DNA from: Candidatus Sulfopaludibacter sp. SbA3
GTDB taxonomy: Bacteria; Acidobacteriota; Terriglobia; Bryobacterales; Bryobacteraceae
NCBI GenBank assembly: GCA_945860645.1
Contig: CAMATG010000006.1
Coordinates: forward strand, 1-38,647
Reading direction: 5' to 3'
DNA length: 38,647 bases
The notes under the pieces were generated by a model. That model was not told where the DNA came from, made no database searches, and was given only the letters and a program-made list of their open reading frames with translations. Below are positions 16,086 to 24,994 of this stretch, one piece after another. The translations under genes and the position numbers were made by a program. The stretch's first letter is position 1, and the number at the start of each line of letters is the position of its first letter.

Positions 16086-17834
16086 ATGGCAATTTCTCGG
16101 CGGCAGTTTCTGACGGTAGCGGGCAGCGCGGTGGCGTGGGGGCAAACGCGGCGGCCGAACATCGTCGTCATCCTCGCCGATGACCAGGGCTGGGGCGACC
16201 TGAGCGTCCACGGCAATACCAATCTCAGCACGCCGAATATCGACTCTCTCGCGCGCGACGGCGCCCTGTTCGACCGCTTCTACGTCTGCCCCGTATGCGC
16301 GCCCACGCGGGCCGAATTCATGACTGGCCGCTACCACGCGCGCGGCGGTGTGCGCGGCGTCTCCACCGGCGAAGAGCGCCTCAACATCGGCGAGCGAACT
16401 ATCGCCGAAGTTTTCCGCGATGCCGGCTACGCCACCGGCATCTTCGGCAAATGGCACAACGGCAGCCAGCCGCCGTACCACCCGAATTTCCGAGGATTCC
16501 AGGAGTTCTACGGCTTCACCTCCGGCCATTGGGGCGAGTACTTCACCCCCGAGTTGGACCACAACGGCGCCATGATCCGCGGCAACGGATACATCATCGA
16601 CGACCTGACCGACCGCGGCATTGGCTTCATCCAGAAGAACCGCTCCAAGCCGTTCTTCTGCTACCTGGCCTACAACAGCCCGCACTCGCCGATGCAGGTG
16701 CCCGATAAATACTGGGCGAAATTCAAAGACGCCGAATTGAAACTCCGCGCAACGAATCCGAAACAGGAAGATATCGAACACACGCGTGCCGCGCTGGCGA
16801 TGTGCGAAAACATCGATTGGAACGTGGGCCGCGTGCTGGCGAAATTGAAGGAGTGGAAGCTCGACGATGACACCGTCGTCATCTACTTCAGCGACAACGG
16901 GCCGAACGGGTGGCGCTGGACCGGTGGCATGAAGGGGCGCAAAGGAACGGTCGACGAGGGCGGCGTGCGCGCGCCGTTCCTGATCCGCTACCCAGGGCGC
17001 GTGAAGGCCGGACACAAGGTGAAACAGATCGCCGGAGCGATTGATATTCTGCCGACGCTGACCGATCTGGCCGGCGTGAAATGGACGCCACCGAAGCCGC
17101 TAGACGGCGTCAGCCTGAAGCCGTTGCTGACGGGCAACGCGCCGGCGGAGTGGCCGGACCGCATGATCTTCTCCCAGCAGCGCAACCGCTTCAGCGTGCG
17201 CACGCAGCAGTACCGGTTGGATGGCGATGGCAAGCTGTTCGACATGGTGGCCGACCCGGGGCAGAAGCGCGATATCACGGTGGAACGTCAGGATGTCGCC
17301 GCGCGCCTCGGCGAAGCGATGCGGAAGTTCGCGGAGGAGGTGCGGCCCGGCGTTGGCCCCGATGACCGGCCGTATCCCGTGGGCTTCGGGAAGAACACCT
17401 GGCTACCCGCGAGGGATGGCGTTGGCCATGGCGGTGTGGAGCGCAGCGCGCGTGCGCCGAACTGCTCGTTCTTCACGAAGTGGACGAAGAAGGACGACAG
17501 CATCACCTGGGACGTGGACGTGCTGCAGGCAGGCCTCTACAGCGCCGAACTCTACTACACCTGCCCGGCCGCGGACGTGGGCGCGACGGTGGAGTTGAGC
17601 TGCAACACAAGCCGAGTCGCGGGCAAGATCAGCGTGGCGCACGACCCGCCGCTGCGGGGCAAAGAGCATGACCGCGTCGACCGCGGCACCGAATCGTACG
17701 TGAAGGATTTCAAGCCGCTCCGTCTCGGCAATATTCGATTGGAAAAAGGCCGCGGCGCCATGACGCTACGCGCCCTGGAGATTCCGGGCCAACAGGTCGC
17801 CGACGTGCGGTACTTGATCCTGACCCGAAGCTAA
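16086..17834 (+). CDS. Tat-exported type I sulfatase
   Basis: The protein has 582 residues. A twin-arginine signal (SRRQFLTVAGSAVAWG) precedes a type I sulfatase fold. PNIVVILADDQGWGD supplies metal-binding aspartates, and CAPTRAEFMTGR is the Cys-type sulfatase signature, with C71 to be converted to formylglycine. YFSDNGPNG is the second metal site. After about residue 440 an added beta domain follows (APNCSFFTKWTK ... RVAGKISV ... RLEKGRGAMTLRAL), plausibly carbohydrate binding. It should remove sulfate esters from an extracytoplasmic carbohydrate, with substrate unknown. The formylglycine-generating enzyme is not in the window. Its stop overlaps the GntR regulator start by one base, so the two are coupled. 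Confidence 0.92.
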   Translation: MAISRRQFLTVAGSAVAWGQTRRPNIVVILADDQGWGDLSVHGNTNLSTPNIDSLARDGALFDRFYVCPVCAPTRAEFMTGRYHARGGVRGVSTGEERLNIGERTIAEVFRDAGYATGIFGKWHNGSQPPYHPNFRGFQEFYGFTSGHWGEYFTPELDHNGAMIRGNGYIIDDLTDRGIGFIQKNRSKPFFCYLAYNSPHSPMQVPDKYWAKFKDAELKLRATNPKQEDIEHTRAALAMCENIDWNVGRVLAKLKEWKLDDDTVVIYFSDNGPNGWRWTGGMKGRKGTVDEGGVRAPFLIRYPGRVKAGHKVKQIAGAIDILPTLTDLAGVKWTPPKPLDGVSLKPLLTGNAPAEWPDRMIFSQQRNRFSVRTQQYRLDGDGKLFDMVADPGQKRDITVERQDVAARLGEAMRKFAEEVRPGVGPDDRPYPVGFGKNTWLPARDGVGHGGVERSARAPNCSFFTKWTKKDDSITWDVDVLQAGLYSAELYYTCPAADVGATVELSCNTSRVAGKISVAHDPPLRGKEHDRVDRGTESYVKDFKPLRLGNIRLEKGRGAMTLRALEIPGQQVADVRYLILTRS

Positions 17835-18484
17835 TGTCGAAATCGATTCTCCGCGACAACACCTATACCCAGATCCTGGCGGCGATTCTCGACGGCCGCA
17901 TCGCACCCGGCGAAGGCTTGCGAGAGGAGCGTTTGGCGGCGGAACTCAACGTGAGCCGTACGCCCATCCGCGAAGCACTCCGCAAATTGTCCGAAGAGGG
18001 CTTTGTTCTCTACGAGCCCCACCGGGGCGCCCGTTTGCTGACGCCCACGGCGGAGATGGCGCGGGAAGTGTTCCAGATTCGGGAAGGCCTGGAGGCCATC
18101 GCCGCGCGGGAAGCGGCGGTGCGGATGGACGCGGAGACCCGCGCCAGCCTACGCCGGCACTTCGATGTCCTGCGTCCGCGCGTGCGCGTCGGGGATCTCT
18201 CTGATGTCGGCGACAGCATCCACGCGGCGATGTTCGATCACTGCGGCAATCAGCGACTGGTCCAACTCAGCGCCGTCTTGCAGGGGCAGGTCAAATGGCT
18301 GCAGACGTTCGCGGTCAATATTCCCGCACGGCCGGCCCGTGCCTTCCGGGAGCACCTTCGCATCCTCCTGGCCCTTGAAGCACAGGATGCCGAGGGCGCC
18401 GAAACGGCCGTTCGGACCCACATTCAACGCACGCTGGCCGATCTGTTGCGCGCCTTTCGCACAGCGCCCGGCCAGCCCGGATAA
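17834..18484 (+). CDS. GntR-family (FadR/FCD type) transcription regulator
   Basis: The protein has 216 residues. The N-terminal winged helix-turn-helix is clear (LREERLAAELNVSRTPIREALRKLSEEGFVLYEPHRGARL). The rest is an all-helical FCD ligand-binding domain with REGLEAIAAREAA and a later H.RIL.AL...DAEGAE.A...HI. Such regulators bind small acids or sugars and usually repress neighbouring catabolic genes. It is coupled to the sulfatase (TAATG). Three bases after its stop lies ATTGTATACAAT, the classical type of FCD-GntR operator, in the leader of the next operon. That makes the cytochrome/DUF1501 genes its likely target. Confidence 0.9.
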   Translation: MSKSILRDNTYTQILAAILDGRIAPGEGLREERLAAELNVSRTPIREALRKLSEEGFVLYEPHRGARLLTPTAEMAREVFQIREGLEAIAAREAAVRMDAETRASLRRHFDVLRPRVRVGDLSDVGDSIHAAMFDHCGNQRLVQLSAVLQGQVKWLQTFAVNIPARPARAFREHLRILLALEAQDAEGAETAVRTHIQRTLADLLRAFRTAPGQPG

Positions 18485-18486
18485 AG

Positions 18487-18498
18487 ATTGTATACAAT
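18487..18498. promoter_or_regulatory. Perfect GntR/FCD operator overlapping a -10 box
   Basis: ATTGTATACAAT is a perfect 12-bp palindrome containing the TGTATACA core common to FadR-type GntR operators. It lies between gntR and the cytochrome gene. TACAAT (18493-18498) inside it could serve as -10, seven bases before ATG 18506. Regulator binding would then block polymerase directly. No -35 and no SD are seen. Confidence 0.75.
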
Positions 18499-18505
18499 TT
18501 ACCCC

Positions 18506-20914
18506 ATGGCGAGATTCTGGTTATTGCTACCGCTACTGGCGCCCGCCGCCTTCACGCAGGACGTTGCGGATTTGTTTGCCGCGCGGGTGCAACCGGTGCT
18601 TGTGCAGGAGTGTCAGGGCTGCCACGGCGCCTCGATGACGCTCAGCAAGCTGGACGTCCGCAGCCGGGAGTCCCTGCTCCGTGGCGGTGCGCGCGGGCCG
18701 GCCATCGTCCCCGGCAACGCCAAGGCCAGCCTGCTCGTACGAATGATCGAAGGCGCCGACGGTGTGCAAATGCCACCCGCGAAACGGTTGCCGCCGGACA
18801 CCGTTGCGGCCGTGCGCGCGTGGGTCGACGCCGGTGCGCCGTGGAAAGAAGCGAAGACGGAGACGTGGGCAAACTACAAGCCCGAAGACCTCTGGGCCTT
18901 ACGGCCCGTCCGCACACGCGACGCCGCAAAAACCATCGATTCGTTCCTGAAACCCGGCCCCGCCGCCGACCGCCGCACGCTCATCCGCCGCGTCACCATT
19001 GACCTCACCGGCCTGCCCCCATCGCCGGAAGAGATCGACGCCTTCGTCAACGACAAATCCACGCAAGCCTGGCCAAGATTAATAGATCGTTTATTGGCCT
19101 CCCCACGCTACGGCGAGCGCTGGGCCCGCCACTGGCTCGACGTCGTTCGCTATGCCGATACCGGTGGCTACTCCAACGATTTCGAACGCCCCAACGCCTG
19201 GCGCTATCGCGACTACGTCATCCGCGCCTTCAATACCGACAAGCCGTACGACCGCTTCATCCGCGAACAACTCGCCGGCGACGAACTCTACCCCGGCAAC
19301 GCCGAAGCCCTCATCGCCACCGGCTTCCTCCGCATGGGCCCGTGGGAACACACCGGCATGTCGGTCGAAGCCGTCACCCGCCAGATGTTCCTCGACGACG
19401 TTACGCACTCCACCGCCGCCACGTTCCTGGGCCTAACGCTCGGCTGCGCGCGCTGCCACGACCACAAGTTTGACCCGCTGCCGACGAAGGACTATTACCG
19501 CATGCAGGCCGTCTTCGCCAGCACCGAATTCGTGCGGCCCGCGTTGCCGTTTCTCCCCGCCGAAAACGTGGCCGGCCTCGCCCCGGCCAAGGCGCACATG
19601 GATGCCGTCGCCACGCTCGCCAAGCAGCGCATGGACGAGTTGAACAAGCTGCAAAAGCAGAGCAAAGACCCGGAACTGTTCGAAGAGTTCAAGCTCTACC
19701 AGAAGCACACGGCGCTCTACAAAGAATCGCTAGACCGCTTCGAACCCAAAGCTTTCGCCGTTTCCAGCGGCCCGCTCGACGGCGCCACCGATGGCGGTCC
19801 CAATCTCCGCTATCCCAAGGCCGCCCAATACAAACCGGCCGACATACACATCCTCCCCGGCGGCAACGTGCAATCCCCGGCGGAGAAGGTCACGCCCGGC
19901 GTACTCGGTCTCCTGGAGCGCTACGGTGGATATCCGTCCCCCGCGGTGCCGGAGACAACTGAGGGCCGCCGTTCCGCGCTCGCCAACTGGATTGCCGATC
20001 CCCGCAACCCCCTCACCGCGCGCGTAATGACCAACCGTATCTGGCAGTATCACTTCGGCGAAGGCATCGCCGCAGACACTAATAACTTCGGCAAAATGGG
20101 CAAGAAACCCACGAATCCCGAACTGCTCGATTGGCTCGCCGCCACGTTCATCGAGAACGGCTGGAGCGTCAAATCGGTCCACCGCGCCATCCTCCTCTCC
20201 GCCGCCTATCAACAGGCCGACCGCGCCCCTCGCCGTGTCGAAGCCGAAGTCCTGCGCGACAGCATTCTGGCCGTGACCGGCGAACTCAGCCCCGCCACCG
20301 GCGGCCCCGGTACCGTCCCGCAAATCAACGAAGACGTCGCCCGTCAGGCACAGCACCGCATGGGCTCGCTCGCGCCCGTCTACCGCCCATCGCCAAAGAA
20401 GAGTGACCGCAACCGGCGCACCATCTACACCTTCCAACAGCGCAGCCTGGTGAACCCCATGGTCGAAGTCTTCAACGGCCCCAGCCTCGATCTCTCCTGC
20501 GAACGCCGCGATACCGCCACCATCCCAACGCAAGCCTTCACGCTCTTCAATAGCCAGTTCGTCCACGACATGGCCCTGGCGCTGGCCGAAAAGATGAAAG
20601 GGCAACCTGTGCGCAAGGTCTTCCGCCGCGTGCTGGGCCGCTGGCCCGACGCCACGGAAGAGCGAACCCTGAAGGCAACCCTGGACCGCCTGGCGCAACT
20701 CAACCGCGAAGCCCCGCCGCGCCCCGCATCGCAGCCGGTCGTCCACACTATCACCAGCGAACTCACCGGCGCCCAACACCGCTTCGTGCACCAGGAGGAC
20801 CCTGCGGCCTTCGAACACAACCTCCACCCCAGTGAAGCGCCCCCCGCCGTTCGCGCTATGGCCGACGTCATCCTCGCCCTGCTCAACTCCAACGAGTTCG
20901 CCTATGTCTACTAA
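18506..20914 (+). CDS. PSCyt1-DUF1549-DUF1553 cytochrome protein (module A)
   Basis: The protein has 802 residues from ATG 18506. The track's TTG start lies inside the operator and is rejected. Signal peptide ARFWLLLPLLAPAAFT is followed by a planctomycete-type cytochrome domain with CQGCH (36-40), then DUF1549 (RYGERWARHWLDVVRYADTGG to CARCHDHKFDPL, a second CXXCH). DUF1553 follows (RRSALANWIADPRNPLTARVMTNRIWQYHFGEG and later TIPTQAFTLFNS). These proteins are abundant in Planctomycetes and Acidobacteriota. They almost always precede a DUF1501 gene, and their biochemical activity is not established. Its 3' end overlaps the DUF1501 gene by 11 bases. Confidence 0.9.
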   Translation: MARFWLLLPLLAPAAFTQDVADLFAARVQPVLVQECQGCHGASMTLSKLDVRSRESLLRGGARGPAIVPGNAKASLLVRMIEGADGVQMPPAKRLPPDTVAAVRAWVDAGAPWKEAKTETWANYKPEDLWALRPVRTRDAAKTIDSFLKPGPAADRRTLIRRVTIDLTGLPPSPEEIDAFVNDKSTQAWPRLIDRLLASPRYGERWARHWLDVVRYADTGGYSNDFERPNAWRYRDYVIRAFNTDKPYDRFIREQLAGDELYPGNAEALIATGFLRMGPWEHTGMSVEAVTRQMFLDDVTHSTAATFLGLTLGCARCHDHKFDPLPTKDYYRMQAVFASTEFVRPALPFLPAENVAGLAPAKAHMDAVATLAKQRMDELNKLQKQSKDPELFEEFKLYQKHTALYKESLDRFEPKAFAVSSGPLDGATDGGPNLRYPKAAQYKPADIHILPGGNVQSPAEKVTPGVLGLLERYGGYPSPAVPETTEGRRSALANWIADPRNPLTARVMTNRIWQYHFGEGIAADTNNFGKMGKKPTNPELLDWLAATFIENGWSVKSVHRAILLSAAYQQADRAPRRVEAEVLRDSILAVTGELSPATGGPGTVPQINEDVARQAQHRMGSLAPVYRPSPKKSDRNRRTIYTFQQRSLVNPMVEVFNGPSLDLSCERRDTATIPTQAFTLFNSQFVHDMALALAEKMKGQPVRKVFRRVLGRWPDATEERTLKATLDRLAQLNREAPPRPASQPVVHTITSELTGAQHRFVHQEDPAAFEHNLHPSEAPPAVRAMADVILALLNSNEFAYVY

Positions 20915-22280
20915 CCTCTCCCGCCGTCATCTCCTCCTCGGCTCCGGCATGGGCCTCGGCTCGGTCGCCCTCTCGGCCATGATGGCCGAGCAAGGCCCGC
21001 ACCACAAAGCCAAAGCGAAAAACTGCATCTTCCTGCTCATGGAAGGCGGCCCCAGCCACATCGACACCTTCGATCCCAAGCCCCGTCTCGACGCCCTTCA
21101 CATGACGAAATTCCAGAAGGAGCGCAACAAGTTCGAAGCCAACATGAACACCGGCGAACGCTACTACGTGAAGTCGCCCTTCCAGTTTCGCCGCGCCGGA
21201 AAAATGGGCATCGAAATCAATACCCAGTTTGAAGAGTTCTCAAGCGTCGTCGACGACGTCTGCTTCTACCGCGGCCTCCGCGCCGAAAGCGTCAACCACC
21301 CCACCGCGCTCTATCACCTCAACACCGGCACCCAATTCGGTGGCGATCCCGCCATCGGCGCCTGGACCTCCTACGGCCTCGGAACCATCAACAAAAACCT
21401 CCCCTCCTTCATCGTCCTGCCCGACACAGCCTACCCCCAAGGCGGCGCCGCCAACTGGTCCAACGGCTTCCTCCCCGCCATCCATCAGGGCACGCCCCTC
21501 CGTCCCACCGGCTCCCCCGTGCTCGACATGGCGCCGCCCCCCGGCGTCACCCCCGAGCGCCAGCGCGCCACCCTCGACCTGCTCAACACCCTCAATAGCA
21601 AGCACCAACAGCGCCACCCCTCCCACGCCGAACTCGCCGCCCGCGTCGAAAGCTACGAACTCGCCTTCCGCATGCAGGCCGAGATGCCGAAGGTCCTCGA
21701 CCTCGCCACCGAAAACAAACAAACCCTCGACATGTACGGCATCGGCGGGCCGAACAAAGACGCCGACGCAATCGGCCGACGCTGCCTCCTCGCGCGCCGC
21801 TTGGTGCAGGCCGGTGTCCGTTTTGTCCAGGTCATCGTCATGGGTTGGGACTCGCACGACTACATCGAAAACGCCCACGGCGCGCGCATCCGCGCTATCG
21901 ATAAGCCCATCGCCGCGCTGATGAAGGACCTCAAACGCACCGGCCTGCTCGACGAAACCCTCGTCGTTTGGAGCGGGGAATTCGGACGTAGTCCCGACAA
22001 CGGCATCCGCCGCGACGGCACCGCCTGGGGCCGCGATCACAACGCCACCGCCATGTCCTGCTGGCTCGCCGGCGGCGGCGTGAAAGCCGGTCACATCGTG
22101 GGCGCCACAGACGAGACCGGGCTGAAAGGAGTCGAAGTCGTCCACCCCATTCGCGACTTCCACGTCACGCTCCTCCACCTCCTTGGCCTCGACGATTCCA
22201 AGCTCCGCTACCTCCACGCCGGCCGCGAAAAACAACTCAGCCAGACCGGCGGCGAACTGATTCGCGACCTGCTAACGTAA
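20904..22280 (+). CDS. Tat-exported DUF1501 protein (module A)
   Basis: The protein has 458 residues from ATG 20904. The track begins 24 codons upstream inside the preceding gene, but MSTNLSRRHLLLGSGMGLG is a normal Tat leader. The fold is the alkaline-phosphatase/sulfatase-like DUF1501 type: IFLLMEGGPSHIDTFDPKP, then VRFVQVIVMGWDSHDYIEN, LVVWSGEFGRSPDNG and GRDHNATAMSCWLAGGGVK. Metal-binding D/H positions seem kept, but there is no sulfatase cysteine. It pairs with the upstream cytochrome protein and probably acts with it in the periplasm. The substrate is unknown. Confidence 0.9.
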   Translation: MSTNLSRRHLLLGSGMGLGSVALSAMMAEQGPHHKAKAKNCIFLLMEGGPSHIDTFDPKPRLDALHMTKFQKERNKFEANMNTGERYYVKSPFQFRRAGKMGIEINTQFEEFSSVVDDVCFYRGLRAESVNHPTALYHLNTGTQFGGDPAIGAWTSYGLGTINKNLPSFIVLPDTAYPQGGAANWSNGFLPAIHQGTPLRPTGSPVLDMAPPPGVTPERQRATLDLLNTLNSKHQQRHPSHAELAARVESYELAFRMQAEMPKVLDLATENKQTLDMYGIGGPNKDADAIGRRCLLARRLVQAGVRFVQVIVMGWDSHDYIENAHGARIRAIDKPIAALMKDLKRTGLLDETLVVWSGEFGRSPDNGIRRDGTAWGRDHNATAMSCWLAGGGVKAGHIVGATDETGLKGVEVVHPIRDFHVTLLHLLGLDDSKLRYLHAGREKQLSQTGGELIRDLLT

Positions 22281-22284
22281 GGTC

Positions 22285-22674
22285 ATGCTTCTTCGCATAC
22301 TGCTGTTTCTCGCCGCGTTGCCATTACTCGCCGGGGACATTCGCCTGCGTGGCTCACTCGTAGGTAGCGTGGAATCGAGCGGCGATGTCCGCATTCATGG
22401 AAGCCTCGTCGGACGCTTCGAAAGTGGCGGTGATATCCGCGTCAAGGGAAGCCTCGTCGGCAAGATCGAGTCCGACGGCACCATCCGCAAACACGGCTCT
22501 ATCGTCGGCAAAGTGGAGCCCGATGGCGATGTCCGCGTCAACGGTTCGCTCCGCGGCAAAGTCGAAAACGATGGTGATGTCCGCGACCACGGATCCATCA
22601 TCGGCTCCGCGCGCGGCGTGCCCAAAGCGCAAGCCGCGTGCATATTCTTCTACGGTTTCTTCGAACTGAAATAG
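22285..22674 (+). CDS. Secreted protein of 16-residue repeats (beta-flower-like)
   Basis: The protein has 129 residues. A signal peptide (LLRILLFLAALPLLAG) precedes five near-identical 16-residue units of the form GSLVGKIESDGTIRKH, with glycines at 23, 39, 55, 71, 87 and 103, and then a short tail PKAQAACIFFYGFFELK. The period and the alternating polar and hydrophobic residues predict a repetitive all-beta ring or solenoid. It resembles beta-flower folds or a short bactofilin-like helix, but I cannot assign a family. SD TAAGG overlaps the DUF1501 stop, so it is translated with module A. It ends two bases from a converging gene. Confidence 0.75.
   Translation: MLLRILLFLAALPLLAGDIRLRGSLVGSVESSGDVRIHGSLVGRFESGGDIRVKGSLVGKIESDGTIRKHGSIVGKVEPDGDVRVNGSLRGKVENDGDVRDHGSIIGSARGVPKAQAACIFFYGFFELK
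22351..22590 (+). repeat. Five degenerate 48-bp tandem repeats within a gene
   Basis: The five 16-residue units of the preceding protein correspond to 48-base units beginning with GG(A/T/C)TC-like Gly-Ser codons. Units agree more at protein than DNA level, with varied third positions. They are therefore old repeats held by selection rather than a recent expansion. Confidence 0.7.
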
Positions 22675-22676
22675 CT

Positions 22677-23576
22677 CTAAACGAACGCCTTCCGCACCTT
22701 GTGCAAGAATGCCGTCACCACCTCGGCAGGGTCGCCTTCGCCCAGCGCCTCAATCGGCGTGAACCCGCGATAGCCGACCTTGTCGATAATGGCGCGCACC
22801 CGCGGCAGATCGATCTCCACCTTCTTCGTCCCGTACCAGACGTGCTCTTTGATCTGCCAGTTGCTCGCATACGGCAGCAGCTTTTCGATCTCCGCGTACG
22901 GGTCGCCCTGCCGCAAACTGCCCACGTCCAGAATCACGCTGAACCACTCGGAGTTCACCATCTTCACAACGCGAATCGTCTCATCGGCGGTCTTCAAAAA
23001 ATCGTCGTGATGTTGCAGTCCAACGATCACACCATTCTTCTTCCCATACTCCGCGCACTCCTGGAACGCCGGAATCATCCACTGCAACACCTGATCGAAC
23101 GTATAGCCCTTCGGCAGTTCCTTGCCCGCGAACACACGCACCATGTCGCTGCCCAGCTTCGCGGCCACGTCAATCCAGTCCTTCACTAACTGAATATGCC
23201 CGCGCCGGCTCGACGGATCCGTCAGCGCAAAATCGTTGCGCACGCCGGTCCCCGTAATCGTCACGCCGTTCAAAAACGCATGCCGCTTCAGGCTGTAGAT
23301 CAGCTCGTCCTTCGGCACATTCGGATACCCCGGAAAGTAGTAGCCGGTCATGTCCACGCCGTCGATGTTCTGCTTGGCGCAGTAGTCCACAACGTCATGC
23401 ACCGTCATCTTCCCGGCCATCAGTGGCTTGTTGAACGAGTATGCATTCAGGCCAATCTTGATCTTCGTTCCCCCGCGTCGATGCACCTCTCCGCCCGTCG
23501 CCGCCGCGAACGCCGGTGTCAATACGCCACTGCCCAACCCGGCCAGCAACCGCCGCCGATTCATCTGAAAATCCAT
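22677..23576 (-). CDS. Tat-exported TIM-barrel sugar epimerase/isomerase
   Basis: The protein has 299 residues. The start is supported by AGGAG six bases before ATG. NRRRLLAGLGSGVLTPAFAAA is a Tat signal. The remainder is a xylose-isomerase-like TIM barrel of the sugar phosphate isomerase/epimerase family: IKIGLNAYSFN, GVDMTGYYFPGYP, SDMVRVFAGKE, VIVGLQHHDD, FSVILDVGSLRQ, WQIKEHVWYG and GYRGFTPIEALGEGD. Carboxylate and histidine metal ligands of the family seem present. A non-phosphorylated periplasmic sugar is the likely substrate. It is third in a minus-strand set after the module B cytochrome and DUF1501 genes. Confidence 0.87.
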   Translation of the reverse strand: MDFQMNRRRLLAGLGSGVLTPAFAAATGGEVHRRGGTKIKIGLNAYSFNKPLMAGKMTVHDVVDYCAKQNIDGVDMTGYYFPGYPNVPKDELIYSLKRHAFLNGVTITGTGVRNDFALTDPSSRRGHIQLVKDWIDVAAKLGSDMVRVFAGKELPKGYTFDQVLQWMIPAFQECAEYGKKNGVIVGLQHHDDFLKTADETIRVVKMVNSEWFSVILDVGSLRQGDPYAEIEKLLPYASNWQIKEHVWYGTKKVEIDLPRVRAIIDKVGYRGFTPIEALGEGDPAEVVTAFLHKVRKAFV

Positions 23577-23590
23577 AAAATGCTCCTGAA

Positions 23591-24985
23591 TTACGTCAAA
23601 ATCTCGCGCAGCACCCTCGCCGGCGTCACACCTACCAGCGACTCATCGCGCCCTTCGTAATAAAACGTGTTTCGCTGATAATCCACGCCCAGCAGGTGCT
23701 GAATCGTCGCGTGAATATCGGCATGCCCCACGCGATGCTCCGCCACCGCGGCATACCCCAACTCATCGGTCTGCCCCAAATCGTACCCGCGCTTCACGCC
23801 CGCCCCGGCCATCCACATGTTGAACCCATACGGATTGTGATCGCGCCCCGGCGCCGCATTCTTCGCCTCAATGGTTGGCAGCCGCCCGAACTCCCCGCTC
23901 CAAACCACCAGCGTCTCGTCCAGCATGCCTCGCTGGTCCAAATCCGCCAGCAATGCCGACATTCCCTGGTCAATGTAATGGCACAACCCCGGCAACTGGC
24001 CGCCGATATTGGCGTGTGTATCCCAGCCCCCGCCGCCATAAATCTGCACGAAGCGCACACCGCTCTGCACCAGCCGCCGCGCCATCAGACAATGCTTGCC
24101 GAACTGTCCCGACGCCTTGTCGTCGCAGCCATACATCAGCCGCGTCGCCTCCGTCTCGCCGGACAAATCGGCCACCCGCATCGCCTCCACCTGCATCCGC
24201 GCGGCCAACTCGTAGTTGGAAATCCGCGCCTCCAAATCCTGGTCCGCAGGGTGATGCGTCTTCTGCTCCAGGTTCAGCTCTTTCACCATCTCCAACAGCT
24301 GCGTCTGCTGCGCCGCCGTCATCGTGTCCGGCCGCTTGATGTCGAAAATCGGCGCCTGCGCGTCGGCCCGCATCTGCGTCCCCGTGAACACCGGCGGCAG
24401 CCACGCCGACGAATGCGCGCGCGTCCCAATGCTCGCTCCCTCGCCCAGCGCGATATACCCCGGCAGGTTTTGATTCTCAGATCCCAGCGCATAATTCACC
24501 CACGAACCCAAGCTCGGGAACCCCGTAAATCCCCGTCCCGTGACGAACGTGAACTGCGCCGTCGAATGGTCAATCCGGTCCGTCACCATCGACCGCACGA
24601 ACGACACCTTGTCCACCACCTTCTGGAAATGCGGCAGCAGGTTCGAAATCTCCCGCCCGCTCTGCCCGCATTTGGTGAACTCCCACGGGCTCGCCATCAC
24701 TTCCTGTGAACCATTCAGCGCGCGGCCCTTGATTTCAAACGGAGCCGGTTTGCCATTGTACTTGCGCAGCAACGGCTTCGGATCGAACATGTCAATCGTG
24801 CTCGGGCCCCCGCCAATGTAGATGAAAATGACGTTCTTCGCCTTCGGCGCGAAGTGCGGTTTCCGCGGCTGCAAACTGTAGATCTTCTGCTCCGCCCCAA
24901 GCGCCATCATCGAATTCAGCGCCAATCCGCCGAAGCCGAGAGCGGCCTCCTGCAACGCCTGCCGGCGAGATAGAAATCGTTTCAT
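23591..24985 (-). CDS. Tat-exported DUF1501 protein (module B)
   Basis: The protein has 464 residues. LSRRQALQEAALGFGGLAL is a Tat leader. DUF1501 landmarks are NVIFIYIGGGPSTIDMFDPKP, GVRFVQIYGGGGWDTHANI, LVVWSGEFGRLPTIEAKN, GRDHNPYGFNMWMAGAGVKRG and the C-terminal ATIQHLLGVDYQRNTFYYEGRDESL. It is related to the module A protein but clearly diverged, so this is not a recent copy. GAGGAG five bases before ATG overlaps the stop of the upstream cytochrome gene, showing translational coupling. The epimerase follows after 14 bases. Confidence 0.9.
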   Translation of the reverse strand: MKRFLSRRQALQEAALGFGGLALNSMMALGAEQKIYSLQPRKPHFAPKAKNVIFIYIGGGPSTIDMFDPKPLLRKYNGKPAPFEIKGRALNGSQEVMASPWEFTKCGQSGREISNLLPHFQKVVDKVSFVRSMVTDRIDHSTAQFTFVTGRGFTGFPSLGSWVNYALGSENQNLPGYIALGEGASIGTRAHSSAWLPPVFTGTQMRADAQAPIFDIKRPDTMTAAQQTQLLEMVKELNLEQKTHHPADQDLEARISNYELAARMQVEAMRVADLSGETEATRLMYGCDDKASGQFGKHCLMARRLVQSGVRFVQIYGGGGWDTHANIGGQLPGLCHYIDQGMSALLADLDQRGMLDETLVVWSGEFGRLPTIEAKNAAPGRDHNPYGFNMWMAGAGVKRGYDLGQTDELGYAAVAEHRVGHADIHATIQHLLGVDYQRNTFYYEGRDESLVGVTPARVLREILT

Positions 24986-24994
24986 CGCAACTCC

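Noticed and set aside
16050-17015. N-terminal two thirds of the 481-residue minus frame
   Set aside because: It is antisense to the sulfatase catalytic domain; only the last 159 codons have a signal peptide and SD of their own.
18480-18502. dif-like XerCD site around TGTATA
   Set aside because: The central TGTATA fits, but the flanking 11-base arms do not match dif; a GntR operator next to a gntR gene explains the palindrome better.
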